Positions 24,299-36,069 of a stretch of DNA of 64,000 bases are shown here, one piece after another. The stretch's first letter is position 1; each line of letters opens with the position of its first letter. A program made the position numbers and the translations under genes. The notes beneath the pieces are model-generated. The model had not been told where the DNA came from, did not search any database, and saw nothing but the letters and a program-made list of their open reading frames with translations. The DNA is from Aralia elata (lineage: Eukaryota; Streptophyta; Magnoliopsida; Apiales; Araliaceae). The stretch spans positions 14,097,653 through 14,161,652 of the forward strand of contig CM068388.1 in NCBI GenBank assembly GCA_034770075.1, given 5' to 3'.

Positions 24299-25730
24299 AA
24301 TCATCCGAACGGTATTTAAAGTACTAAGTGGTCTATCGAAAATATTTATATATATATTAGTTGTGAAACTATAAATTTGGTTAGTACTTAGACACCGAGA
24401 CTATAGCGGAGATATTTCTCTTAAGTGAGAGAATCAGCCGAACCAGGGCTTAAAGTCCTAAGTGACCTTATTTAATGTACTCACATCATAGATCAAATAT
24501 ATTATTATATATATATATATATATATATATCTTTGAGTTAAACAAATTTATTTGTTATATCAAGTATTATTTAATTGATTTATTTATTATACTTGATATA
24601 TGTCATTGCAAGTATTTGAACATAAATTCATTTATTCATAAATACTTGTTGCATAATATAAAAGTTATTTAAATTTTTATATCACAAACATTATTGAATA
24701 TATTTGCTTGAAAAGAGGCATATCACTCACTATAAAAGTTATTTAAACTTTTATATCTGAAATCAGATCCATATCTGTTTGACATACAAACATATTCTTT
24801 ATTTATAAAGGAAAAGTAAATCTTTATAAATCTGGACTAAATTATATATCTACTTACACAGAAGCATATTTACACAAATATAAAAGTTACATAAACTTTT
24901 ATAACTGAGCATAAATTCATATTTGCTTACATAAAAGCATATTCATACAAATATAAAAGTTGCATAAACTTTTATAATTTAGCATAAATTCATATTTGCT
25001 TACACAGAAGCATACCATACAAATATAAAAGTCTTTGAACTTTTGTATACATATCTGATCTTTAATTGTTATCTTCTTATTTGAGAAGCATCAAATATAA
25101 AAGTTATTTAAACTTTTTATATATATTTGCATTGAATTTTATCTGCTTATTTTAGAAGCATAATTCTGTCAAATCTTTTGTAAAAAGGGAAAAACAAGTA
25201 GAGTTAGTTTATTTTATATATTTGTGACAAAGACGAGTAATCCTTTAACCAAGACTAGAGTCTTAAAGAGGTCAACTGGGAGTTGGGTCTCTAGTATACT
25301 TGTGAGATGAGGGAGATTGTGTCGTTTCAAGACCAGATCATGAAGTAGAACTGAACTCAAAGGAAAGAAACAACTAAGTTTGAGGAAGGAGCTGAGAGTT
25401 TGCTGTCCAAGATAGTTAGTTGTGTATAGTTGAAAGTTGATCTTTAAAACTCTGTAAAGGCTTCTCTGCCTGTTAAAGAGTATTTATTATTGAGAGTAAT
25501 AAGATCTCAAGTCCTGGAGAGTAGCTTGAGACTGGATGTAACAACATACATTGGATGTATATTATGAACCAGACAAATCTATGTGTATTGTGTGATTGAA
25601 TTTTTACCGTCTTGCATAATAATTTCTGACATTGAAAATTAATTAATTAAAAATTCAAAAAGGCCTAAGATAATTTTTTATCCAGTAATAATCTATTCAA
25701 CCCTCCTTCTAGATTATTATCGGACTTTCA
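24299..25730 (+). mobile_element. Copia-type LTR remnant (solo or truncated)
   Basis: The right part has the look of a plant Copia LTR R-U5 region: AGTAGCTTGAGACTGGATG, then ATTCAACCCTCCTTCTAG and an end in CGGACTTTCA at 25730. No primer-binding site or polyprotein follows. The left side joins the truncated Athila LTR without a TG terminus, so the LTR start is lost or the join is a recombination junction. The interior contains a hairpin tandem array, listed separately. Confidence 0.5.
24580..25160 (+). repeat. tandem array of ~73-bp hairpin units
   Basis: A palindrome of the form TATAAAAGTT-spacer-AACTTTTATA recurs at about 24657, 24731, 24805 (variant), 24879, 24952, 25024 and 25096, a spacing of 72-74 bp. 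Between these lies a second small hairpin, GCTTACACAGAAGC or variants, at about 24850, 24923, 24997 and 25140. Confidence 0.85.
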
Positions 25731-26226
25731 TATGGTTTTTGTTTTAGGTTGTCATGGTTAAACAAAATAAACAAGATTACATTTATTGGTTTAAAATACA
25801 CATTTTTCACATGTGCTCTAATTTCTTGATCCCACTATCTTGGTCTTTAAAGGCTGCTATGTTATTCGAAACTTATGACTGTATCTACATATAATAGATT
25901 TTGAGTAAATTTTGTATATTAAAGTATTTTCATATTACTATAATTAAGTACTGCTGATAATAAGCTTGTGGTCTATATTTATGGATAGAAATCAAGTAAT
26001 TATTTTAAATGAATGGCAGGAGACTTAAGGAAGGAAGAGGTTTCATTCTATATAAGAAAGTAAAAAGTACATAAAATATAGATGAACTTTGAAAATATTT
26101 CTCCACTCTGCGCTGGTTTAGGTGTTTGGAGGGGTGTTGACCTCTTTTGTGTCTTAAAACGATAAGCATAGAAATGTGCCAGACAATTAAACCTTATGAC
26201 CTGGTCACGTATCAAATGTTTGTCAG

Positions 26227-26554
26227 GTAATAGATGAGTACCAAAAGAATTTTGGTAAGTCATGGAGAACTGTGCAAGCAGATACCATACAACCATGACC
26301 CTGTCTCAATAAAACTTTGACCAAATTTCAGGTAATTACTAAGTTTCTTTATTGTTGTTATGAATAATAATGATAAAAACCATAGTGGTATTGTTTTCCA
26401 CTGTTGTCATCTCTAAAATTAGTTTTTGAACTTATGTTGCAGATGAACTGAATCACATTTCCTTTCATTTTACTTTTCAACTATTCAGGATCCTGCTGAG
26501 GTGGACAAGCTTTTGAAGATTCGAAGGGAACTGGATGAAACAAAAATTATACTT
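26227..26554 (+). pseudogene. YKT6-like: YKT6-like R-SNARE gene fragment, two exons
   Basis: Two exons are joined by a GT-AG intron (26332-26488). The first (26227-26331, 35 codons) encodes VIDEYQKNFGKSW and onward, matching the end of the longin domain of plant YKT6. It contains a TGA where the family has a conserved tryptophan (after QP). The second (26489-26554) encodes DPAEVDKLLKIRRELDETKI, the start of the SNARE helix, and ends at a GTAAGT donor. Both exons are whole codons, so the phase is kept. The rest of the SNARE motif and the C-terminal prenylation box are not found downstream. YKT6 is an R-SNARE of the secretory and vacuolar pathways; this copy cannot make one. The kept introns point to capture of genomic DNA by the surrounding CACTA element. 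Confidence 0.8.
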
Positions 26555-27373
26555 GTAAGTCTTAATATTAAACTACATTTGTTGCATGTTCCTTTAGGTT
26601 TCCAGTTAGTTGTATGCTCATTTGTTCTTGTTGGGGCATTACTGCTAATCTGCTATATTTTGACCTCTTCTTATACTTTTGGCTTCTAGAAAGTCATTTT
26701 AACCTTGGATAAAAATTAAGAATTATGGTCAACGGTTATATTCATATCTTTTCTCACATATCATCTCATATCATAAAAGAGAAAGGGTGTGCAAAACTGA
26801 ATCATAACATTTACAACACCTATAGTATGTCCATGACTAACCCTATGTGGAGCCACTCGAAAAAGTAGATACATCTGACTTCCCAAAAAAATCCTCAAAA
26901 GAAACTACTGACAAATAATTTAATATTGGAACATTCCCTGCCATTCAAGTTTTTTCTCTTCCTTCTTCTGTATGTATCCGATCCAATCCCCATACTTTAG
27001 GGCTAAATTTACGAACACAAAATAAGTAAGAAAACCTAAGAGATATAAGACTTTTTTTCATTTTCAATCTTAGCACAAGTTACTTTTAGTTAAATATGTT
27101 GAAATAATCTATTATTAGATTGCGCCATTGTGTTCAGAAATCAAAACGAAGACAACTCACTTAGTCAATGTGGCCATATGTGAATTAACAAATTAAGAGT
27201 GCTTTTATACCACTACAACTCTATCACACCTATCAATATTTTTAAACTAGTTGAGTCTAAGGTTTCGATTTTGGATACTGTTATTTATTGTTGCTTTTGA
27301 ATGATAGCAATTAGTTATAACTCATGCACATGTATATTAGTGCATACTGGCATAAGGCCTTGAATTTGTATAC

Positions 27374-27580
27374 AGATAGAATATAAATTTATTTAAGTTA
27401 ATTTCCATAATTATATTTTAGAGTGATTGACCATATCTTTTATATAGTTGGCTCTCCTACTTTGTAGCGATTGATATCTTGTAATTATCATTATCCTAGC
27501 CTAGAATTACGTTAATCATTATTGTATATTAGGAATGCTTGTTCAAGGCAATGGGACACAAAGAATTCCTTTTACTTTCG
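27374..27580 (+). repeat. 5' LTR of the Copia element
   Basis: 207 bp, directly followed by the primer-binding site. It matches 36067-36273 position for position with no indels seen. Confidence 0.9.
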
Positions 27581-27592
27581 TGGTATCAAAGC
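27581..27592 (+). other. primer-binding site (initiator tRNA-Met type)
   Basis: TGGTATCAAAGC differs at one base from TGGTATCAGAGC, the site complementary to the 3' end of plant initiator tRNA-Met that most plant Copia elements use. Confidence 0.9.
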
Positions 27593-27660
27593 CATAGAAA
27601 AACAACCTCTCCTCCTTCCTCTTCCTCTTCTTCTTCATCGTCATCTCTCATTCTCCATCA

Positions 27661-30199
27661 ATGGCTGAAAAGATTCATCGTGCCACCACCATAACAAACA
27701 TCAAAACAGCCATTCCCTTCACACTGGATTACGAGTCTTGCTAAATACACTAATTGGAAGACTTTATTCACAATCCATGCTAAAGTCACGCTCACCTACG
27801 AGCACATCGTGCCACCACCAGTCGATGATAAGGCGACAACTCCGGCCTCTCCTCCAAAAACCGAGGCTGCACTTCTGGCCGAGAAGGCTCATTGGGATCG
27901 CATTGACAACATTGTTCGTCAATGGATTTATGGAACCATCTTCGAGGATCTCCTAAACACCATAATTGATCCCGACGACACCGCTGTCGATGCTTGGAAC
28001 CGTTTGGCGGAATTATTCTAGGATAATAAGACTTCTCGGGCCATCCACCTAGAGACAGAGTTCGCAACCAATAATTTGCGTTACTTTCCTGATGCAAAGG
28101 CGTTCACTCGCCGCCTCAAGGTGCTGGCCGATCAGTTAGCCAATGTCGGAGCTAAGGTCTTTGACCAAAGAATGGTGTTGCGTCTTCTCACTGGCTTGAC
28201 CGAGCCATATGACGGTTTTGTGACGGTGGTTCAGAACATGAACCCTCTACCAACGTTTGCTCAAACACGGTCGATGTTGTTTCTAGATGAAACCACCAAG
28301 GCCGAACGAGCCAAACTTGAATCAGGTTCGACCTCTGCTTTTTTCATGAATTCCAATACTGATAATTTGAACAATAATGGATAGCAACAGGAGACGGGTC
28401 AGAACATGAATTCAAACAATAAGGGTAGGAAGAACAATGGCAAAAATCACGGTGGAAACAACTAACGCAACCAGCAGAGCTGCGATGGCCGTGGTGGCGA
28501 CAATCGCAACCAGTAGCGGCCTCTACAGCAGCAGAATTTCCCACCTTGGGTCGGGTGGGTCCCTCAGTCGTGGGCCACCCCACCGTGTCCTTATCCCACC
28601 GCCCCTTGGGGTGTCCGTCCACCAATGGCGGCAAGGCAGCAGGGTGTCTTGGGTGCTCGTCCTTCTCAATCGTTCTACACCGCAACTCCGGCTCCAAGTG
28701 TTTATGCTCCAACTAACATTGATCAAGCAATGCACACTCTCTTTTTGAACCAGTCGGACGAAAATTGGTATATGGACACTGGAGCGACATCTCACATGAC
28801 CGCTAATCCCGGTACTCTCACGCCTTATTTTAATTTGAGCAAAACTAATGGAATAATTGTTGGTAACGGTAGTATGATTCTAATTCGTGGTTATGGTAAT
28901 ACCTCCCTTACCCAAACAAATCCACCCTTACGCTCAAAAATGTTTTACATGCTCCTAACCTGATTGAAAACCTTATTTCGGCACGTAAATTTACTAATGA
29001 TAATATAGTTTCCATTGAATTTGACCCATTTGGCTTTTCTATGAAGGACCTCCAGACGGGGAGCAAACTTATGCGATGTGAGAGCACGGGAGAGCTCTAC
29101 GCTTTCACCACCAAAAATCGGGCTATTTCATCTTTAACACCTTCTGCTTTTACAATCATTTCTCCTAGTATTTGTCACTCCCATCTAGGTCATCCGGGAG
29201 ATGTAATTCTTAGTACTCTACGCAAAAACAATTTTATTAGTTGTAATAAAGCCCGTAACTTTTTTTGTTCATATTGTCCCCTTGGGAAGTTTGTTAAATT
29301 GCCTTTTTATGATTCTTTATCTTTCACTACTATGCCTTTTGATATTGTTCATAGCGATTTGTGGACGTCACCTATTCTTAGCTCATTCGGCCATCGTTAT
29401 TATGCATTATTTCTTGATGATTACACTAATTTTTTGTGGACCTTTCCCTTGTCTCACAAATCACAGGTTCACAACATTTTTCTTTCTTTTCGAGCATTTA
29501 TAAAAACTCAATTTGAAATAGAAATAAAATCATTTTAGTGTGATCATGGTCGTGAGTACGATAATGGCCCCTTTCATAAATTTTGTGAACAAAATGGCAT
29601 GTCATTCCATTTTTCGTATCCTCACACTTCTCCTCAAAACGGAAAAGCAGAACAAAAAATAAAATTCATAAATAATATTGTTCGTACTCTACTTGCACAT
29701 GCATCTATGCCTCCCTCCTTTTGGCACCACGCTCTACAAATAACTACTTACCTTCTAAACATCCTTCCCACAAAGGCTTTAGGCTTCAAATCTCCTACAC
29801 AAATTCTTTATCAAAAGAATCCTTCCTATTCTCATTTTTGGGTTTTCGGGTGTTTATGCTTCCCACTCTTTCCATCCACTACAATTAATAAACTCCAAGC
29901 CCGTTCAACTCCGTCTGTCTTTTTAGGTTATCCTTCCAATCATAGGGGGTACAAGTGTTATGATTTGTCGGCTCGAAAAATTATCATTTCGCGTCATGTG
30001 CATTTTGATGAAACTCAATTTCCATTTTCCAAAATCCATACTCCAAATACTCATACATAAGATTTTTTAGAGGATGGTTTGTCTCCATTGCAAATTCACA
30101 CCTTGCATCAAAATGTCGCCCAACATCAACAAAATCAACTCCCTCAATCTCCTTCTCCGACCCAGTCTCCTGTGCTCACAATGTCTCCTTTGCAGGCTA
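27661..30199 (+). pseudogene. Copia gag, protease and integrase, decayed
   Basis: The frame opens at ATG 27661 (MAEKIHRATTITNIK) and is broken by a stop after about 22 codons. The gag (UBN2-type) region follows in 27809-28380 (WDRIDNIVRQWIYGTI, then FTRRLKVLADQLANVGAKV). The protease region at about 28765-28960 has WYMDTGATSHMT with the intact DTG triad. The GAG-pre-integrase region (29160-29290) contains the HLGHPGD box and a CX2C pair. The integrase core (29320-29640) shows FDIVHSDLW, LDDYTNFLW and, after a stop replacing an expected coding residue, CDHGREYDNGPF and HTSPQNGKAEQK. The frame runs to the insertion at 30200. Confidence 0.88.
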
Positions 30200-30469
30200 C
30201 CTTATAGAAGTGAAAATAAGACCTATAGCGACGGTCGACTCCTAACCGTCGCTATAGAAGGGAAATTAGGCCCTATAGCGACGGTCAGGAGTCGACCGTC
30301 GCTATAGCTCCCTCCTTAATTTTAATTCCTTACATGTATTTACTATATTTTAATTTCATTCCCTCCTTAATTTTCCCCCAATCTGATATTCCCTCCTTCC
30401 CATTTTTCGCACAAAATCTTTTACCTCTCCACCCAAATCATCTCTTCAAGTCTACAAGCAAACAATCGA

Positions 30470-30698
30470 GTACAGTTTAAAACTGCACAAATACCCTAAA
30501 GCGAGAGTCACGTCTGAGCCTATCTTGTTCCCCTTCCGAGCATCTTCGCCACCAGAAATTCATCACGAAGACCAGCGCAACGCCCTTCTTATCACCGCCG
30601 CTCTCGTCTTCTACTGGCTGTTGTACTCGGTCACCTCCCTCGTTGTTCGAATCGATCTATTGAACAAACGGGTCGAGAAATTGAAATCCCAGGATTGA
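30470..30698 (+). pseudogene. captured gene fragment with one predicted membrane helix
   Basis: An open frame of about 75 codons ends at TGA 30696-30698. It has no ATG of its own at the left edge, so it looks like part of a longer or spliced frame. The C-terminal half holds a hydrophobic stretch, NALLITAALVFYWLLYSVTS, followed by a charged tail (LLNKRVEKLKSQD). Base composition is markedly more GC-rich than the surroundings, as expected for captured coding sequence. I do not recognise the protein. A short 5' leader-like pyrimidine-rich stretch precedes it. Confidence 0.5.
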
Positions 30699-31829
30699 TT
30701 CGAGATAAGATGAAACCCCCTTTTGTTTACTGTCTTATATCTATCTGTTGGAGTTTGTTATTTTTTTGGGTATGTTTTAATATTAGGATCTATGTTTTGC
30801 TTATGTATTATTGGTAGTACTTTCGGTTTAAGTTTGATACTTGTTTGAATTGGTGTACTAGGGTTTATATAGAAATATGGTTAAATGGTCTTATTTTATT
30901 GTTGCATTTGGGGATTTCTTCATATTTTGGTTGAATTTATATGGGTTTCTGAATGTATGAGCTAAGAGTTAACCGAACAATATTGATAGAATTAAGTAAT
31001 GTTGATTTTATGGTTTTCAACTTGTTATTTGTGAATTTCTACACATTTTCATTTTGCACTGGGCATTAAGGGGTTTTCCGTATAGTTATAGTATCTCAAA
31101 TCTGTATTTAGGTTTTCTCTAGATTTTTTGTATTAATGTTGAATTTCATTTTGCTATATTAGTTTGTAGTTAAAAATGCTGAATTTATGTATATGACATC
31201 AAAATTCTGTATTTTGGGTGGGTTCTGAAGGTTGTGGATTAGTAGTAGTACATAGATATATGTTGTTATAGCTGCCAAGCATAGAGATCAACCCACAGTC
31301 ACAGTTTATCACGTTTAAAAATGTCACAATGAAATCGGAGAAGTATATATGTGAACGACACCACTAAACAGTGTTGTAATTATTAATACAAGTAATTTAA
31401 AGTTGTCATTGACACGTGATTATGAATGATTGTGATGGTAAGAGCTGTTAGGCCATATAATTCTTTATTGGACTAATTATAGGCTACAAACCTGTTGGGC
31501 TAAAAAAATAGTACAATTAATTATGTAAGATGTTTAGGATTAGTAACTCATGCAAAGAATAGTGAGATTATGCAAGGAATGTTGAGGATTAGCAATGATT
31601 TGCACCTAGTATCACATAATTGTCAATTACATGTTACATTTATAGTTATCTATAACATGGGCTTGTATGAAATTTCTCATATTGAATATATTTCTCACCA
31701 TATATGACACTCATTTATAGCTAAACACATAAGACATACATTTGAGTTTCTTTGCAAAATCCTCAATAGGTAATGCATTATATATGATTATTTTATTGTT
31801 TCGCTATTTTAGGAATTACATTTCCTACT

Positions 31830-32633
31830 CAGGGCCGACCCTGGGCCAGGGTGAGCTGGGCGACTGCCCAGGACCCAAAACTAAAGGGGGCCCAAAAATT
31901 TTATTATAAGGTTATGTATATATGTGTAATTTAATTTTTTTTATATTCAAGCATTAGTGGTCTAGTGGTGGGACAATACCATGTCAAGATAGAGACCTGA
32001 GTTCAATTCTTTGTTGGTGCATTTTGCTTTCTATTTCTTTTTTACTAACAGTCCAAAAAGCCTTCAAATATAAAACTCCTATCATAAAAGTAATTAATAT
32101 TGCTGCAAGATTCTCCAGATATAAATACTAACAAATAAATTTTACATTCATATATGTAAGAATTTGTAAATATATAATTAAGAAAAAAAATTGAACGAAA
32201 GTATTTTTGTAAGAGGAGGATGTAATGTTATAATTAATAATGTTAAAATGATAATTATATTGGTAAAATAAATATATATTTAGCGATAATTTTATATTTA
32301 TTTTAATAACATGTCAATATAATTTTTGCTATGACATTTTTAATAATTTTTTTAATTTATTTTTTTTTATCAAAAACACTTTTACAATTGTTGATATGAA
32401 ACATTGTTTTAATTATATTGTGAAAAAACTTTTGTCAAACCTTTATATTAAAACAAGTGTTTTATCTCAACACACTACGAACCCGCGTCAAACTAAAAAA
32501 ACATACAAAAAGTATTAAAAAAAAATTTCTCGGGGGCGCTGCCCCCGAACCCCCGCCAAAATTTCTAGCTTCGCCAGCGGGCACACTTTGAAATATTTCG
32601 CCCTGCGCCTTAAAAAACCCAGAACCGGCTCTG
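31830..32633. mobile_element. non-autonomous hAT element, 804 bp, with TTCCTACT target duplication
   Basis: The left end is CAGGGCCGACCCTGGG and the right end reverse complemented is CAGAGCCGGTTCTGGG, fitting the hAT terminus rule YARNG in shape. Perfect 8-bp duplications TTCCTACT lie at 31822-31829 and 32634-32641. Subterminal regions are GC-rich and palindromic (CGGGGGCGCTGCCCCC at 32531-32546); the middle is AT-rich. There is no transposase. A tRNA-like segment lies at 31955-32030. Confidence 0.92.
31955..32030 (+). other. tRNA-like segment with RNA polymerase III A- and B-box-like motifs
   Basis: TGGTCTAGTGG at 31958-31968 resembles an A box, and GTTCAATTC at 32001-32009 resembles a B box, at a tRNA-like spacing. 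The acceptor stem does not pair convincingly and I cannot fold a full cloverleaf. It may be a decayed tRNA or a SINE head picked up by the hAT element. Confidence 0.4.
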
Positions 32634-33519
32634 TTCCTACTCCTAGTGGTTGATCTGTTTTTGCCGATATCCTAGAAATATTGTTACAGCCGAAGACAAT
32701 GTTCAAGTGAAGAAACGGATCATTTAATTTCTTTTGGCTTCTAAGTTGAATTTATAGCTGTAAGTTGGTATCTCATTCACCAGTAGTTTCATATGTCATA
32801 GAACATTATTACTTTTTTTCTGAATAATTTTATTCTCAAAATGCTCTTAGGTATCTCAACAACCAGTACATGCAATATCTTGTTTACCATACAAGATAAA
32901 GAAGACATTTTTTTAATCTCAAATTGAGATTGAGCAGTATTCAACGAGCTATTGGGTCTGCAAACTTTATATTTGTTTTCATTTTTTGATTCTTTTCATA
33001 GTTGTTTGTCCCTGTTGTTAGTGGAAGTGGTGGGGTGTCTTTAAAAATGGCTTTCATGTTTGTAGTCTAATAACACTGTTTCAATCTTGCAATGCCTTAG
33101 ACTGACACTATACCTTGTTATCAAACTAAATCTCTCTGTAATGTATTGAATTTTATGGAGACTATATTTCTTGTGCTATTTGTATTTACCCTTTAAAAAT
33201 AGGCGTAAGTAATTGATTCTTTCTCTTTAGTGCAAAATTTTACAAGAAAGTTATTTTGAAAATGAATCAATTGTTTTGGTATAATAACTCAAACTTGTAC
33301 AATTGGATAGAGGTGCTGAAGTCTTTTTATAATTGCTGGACTATCTTTTTCTTAAGATTAATTTTATGTTTCAATGTACGATATGATAATATCTTCACAG
33401 TTATACTTGTACATTACATTGAATATAGTTAGGAATATTATTTTAATTTTGACCATGCAAAGTTCTTACTATAGGTTGGTCATTGGTGCAGAGTCTTCTA
33501 AATTTTCTTCGCCTTGCAG

Positions 33520-33644
33520 GTCCTTTTGGTTGTGGGCAGATGCAAAAACCCTTTGAAGAAGCAACATATGCTTTAAAGGTTGGTGAGATTAGTGAGATTG
33601 TGGATACTGACAGTGGCGTTCACATAATCATGAGAACTGGCTAA
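33520..33644 (+). pseudogene. PIN1-like: terminal exon of a PIN1-type peptidyl-prolyl isomerase gene
   Basis: After a TTGCAG acceptor the exon encodes PFGCGQMQKPFEEATYALKV and GEISEIVDTDSGVHIIMRTG and then a TAA stop. This is the C-terminal part of the parvulin-type catalytic domain of plant PIN1 proteins, which isomerise phospho-Ser/Thr-Pro bonds. The family usually has R where C is found in FGCG (CGT to TGT fits C-to-T decay), and K where M precedes RTG. The exon starts in mid-codon, so a spliced upstream exon is expected, but I find none nearby. The active-site Cys and the phosphate-binding loop lie in the missing part. This is a captured fragment within CACTA-like element 3. Confidence 0.85.
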
Positions 33645-34221
33645 CTCTGGCAAATCATGGATGGATACAATGAAGCATCATTTGGATTATAACGGACAGG
33701 AAAATTAAAATTTTCTTATCTGTTTACCCATCCATTTGAATTCCCACATGTAAAAGTTATTAGTTTAGTAGTTTGGTATAATAATGATCATTATATTTTA
33801 GGAGATAAATTATCCAACTATTATATTGTAACGAGAATGATTTTAAATAATGTATATAATATTTTTTATGTTTTATTGTATTTGTGTTTGTTGAATAAAT
33901 GTGCATTATTAATTAAATTTTTTTTTTTGAAATAAAAAAAGGCTATAGCGATGGTCGCCGAGTGTCGCTATAGATGTCTATAGCGACGGTCATGACTGTA
34001 GCAATAGCTTTCAATGACCGTTGGTAAAGAGCAAATACATGGTTTTGGCATAGCCTATAGCAATGGTCGCATACCGTTGCAATAGGCCAAAAGACCGTCG
34101 CTATAGGATTTAGCGACGGGCTCTATGGCGACCGTCGCTATAGCCTTTAGCGACGGTCTTTTGACCTATAGCGACGGTCGACAGTCGCCGATCATCGCTA
34201 TAGGCCGATTTTCTAGTAGTG

Positions 34222-36069
34222 GCCTTCACATTCTTCGGCCCAGCCCACTGGTCAGCAGCCCACTACCCCATCCCCGGCCTCCCCTGCCCACCTCTCTCCG
34301 GCCCAGGCCCAAACCACCCCTCTATCGTCTACCTTACTAGGCCGCTATATACCCCCTCATCAAAGATCTGGGTCCTCTTCTCCAATCCCAACAATCCCCC
34401 CTCCGCAGCCCACACCTCACTACCAACCATCAACCCAGCGCATGACTACTCGTAGTTAACATGGCATCTTCAAGCCAAATCAAAAATACCACCATGCCTT
34501 AAGTGCCAAAACTCCAAAAATCTCTCCTATCCCTCGTAACCCGGTGAGTGGCCTTAATGACTCGAATTGGAAATCTGCTATGTTAGATGAATATAATACT
34601 CTAATTAAAAATAAGACGTGGGATTTAGTCCCTCGACTATCTCATGTGAATATAATTCGGTTAATGTGGATTTTTTGTCATAAAAAGAAATCTGATGGTT
34701 CTTTTGAGAGGCATAAAGCCCGTCTTGTAGGTGATGGTCGGTCGGAACGAGAAGGGATTGACTGTGACGAGACCCGGTTGTAAAACCGGCAACTATTCGC
34801 ACAGTTCTTAGCATTGCATTGTCCAAATCTTGGCGTATTCATCAGCTAGATGTCAAGAACGCATTTTTGCACGGGAACTTGAATGAGACTGTTTATATGC
34901 ACCAGCCTATGGGGTTTAAAGACCCCACTCGTCCTAATCATGTTTGTCTGTTACGTAAATCTCTTTATGGTCTTAAGCAAGCTCCCAGTGCCTGGTATCA
35001 ACGTTTTGCTGATTTTGTTGCCACTATTGGTTTTATTCACAGCAAATCAGATCACTCACTTTTCATATATTGTCGTGGGACTGACATTGCATATATTTTA
35101 TTGTATGTTGATGACATTATACTCACAGCTTCTTCAGATGCTCTTCGATGTTCTATTATCTCTCTTCTCGGTGCATAATTTGCCATGAAAGATCTGGGTC
35201 AGTTAAGTTATTTTCTGAGTATTACTATCACTGGTACCAAAAATGGCCTTTTTCTCTCTTAACAAAAATATGTCGAAGAGATATTAGAGAGGGCAGGAAT
35301 GACTGCTTGCAAACCTTGCCCCACACCCGTCAACACTAAGGGGAAACTCAGTGCACAATCGGGTGACCTTTATGATGATCCGATGAAATATCGTCGATTG
35401 GCTGGTGCTCTGCAATATCTTACTTTCACCAGGCCAGATATTTCTTATGTAGTCCAACAGGTCTGCCTATTTATGCATGCTCCGAAAATTGAACACATGG
35501 AGTCTTTAAAACGCATTCTTCGTTATGTACAAGGTACGATTGATTATGGTATGCACTTGTATCCGTCTTCGATTCACTCTATCTTGTCATATACAGATGC
35601 AGATTGGGGTGGATGTCCTGATACTAGACGGTCCACCTCGGGTTACTGTGTGTTTCTCGGAGATAATCTCATTTCTTGGTCTTCTAAGCGACAACCTACA
35701 ATATCCAAGTCTAGTGCCGAAGCTGAATATAGGGGTGTCATTAACGTTGTCTCTGAGTCTTGTTAGATTAGGAATCTTCTTCTTGAACTTCATTGTCCTA
35801 TCCAAAAGGCAACTTTGGTTTACTGTGATAATGTTAGTGCGATATATTTATCTGAAAATCCAGTTCAACATCAGTGCACTAAACATATTGAAATGGACAT
35901 CCACTTTGTTCGTGAAAAGGTACAAAAAGGAGAGGTGTGTGTCCTTCATGTCCCGTCTCGTTCTCAGCTCGCAGATATTTTTATAAAAGGGCTTCTACGC
36001 GTATTATTTGATGATTTTTGGAACACTCTCAGCGTCCGACAACCTCCAGCTCAGACTGCGGGGGTGTGA
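34222..36069 (+). pseudogene. Copia reverse transcriptase and RNase H, decayed
   Basis: This continues the polyprotein after the nested element. A proline-rich linker (34222-34450) leads to the RT region: LNDSNWKSAMLDEYNTLIKN, then RIHQLDVKNAFLHGNLNETV, SLYGLKQAPSAWYQRF and the catalytic YVDDI at about 35104-35118, with both aspartates intact. RNase H follows with YTDADWGGCPDTRRSTSGYC, SKSSAEAEY and, near the end, CDNVSAIYLSENP and KHIEMDIHFVRE. At least five stops or frameshifts break it (for example after CDETRL, LLGA and VSESC). It ends just before the 3' LTR. Confidence 0.9.

Larger units (their letters stand above)
30200..34221. mobile_element. CACTA-like element 3, carrying gene fragments
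   Basis: The right end reads GATTTTCTAGTAGTG (inverted CACTACTAGAAAATC), a CACTA terminus. The left end, CCTTATAGAAGTGAAAATAA, is a degraded match. Both ends are lined with copies of CTATAGCGACGGTC and its complement (30215-30310 and 33945-34205). The 3-bp flanks are not clearly duplicated. The element interrupts the Copia polyprotein between integrase and reverse transcriptase, which resumes after 34221. No transposase is seen. It holds a small membrane-protein-like frame, a PIN1-type terminal exon and a nested 804-bp hAT element. Confidence 0.8.

Noticed and set aside
24580..25160. Regularly spaced palindromes that superficially resemble a CRISPR array
   Set aside because: This is plant nuclear DNA inside an LTR. 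The repeats are diverged and the intervening sequence is itself repeated, so they are tandem repeats, not spacers.
27792..28795. Minus-strand open frames of 90-122 codons over the Copia gag
   Set aside because: They are antisense shadows of the more GC-rich gag coding region on the plus strand.
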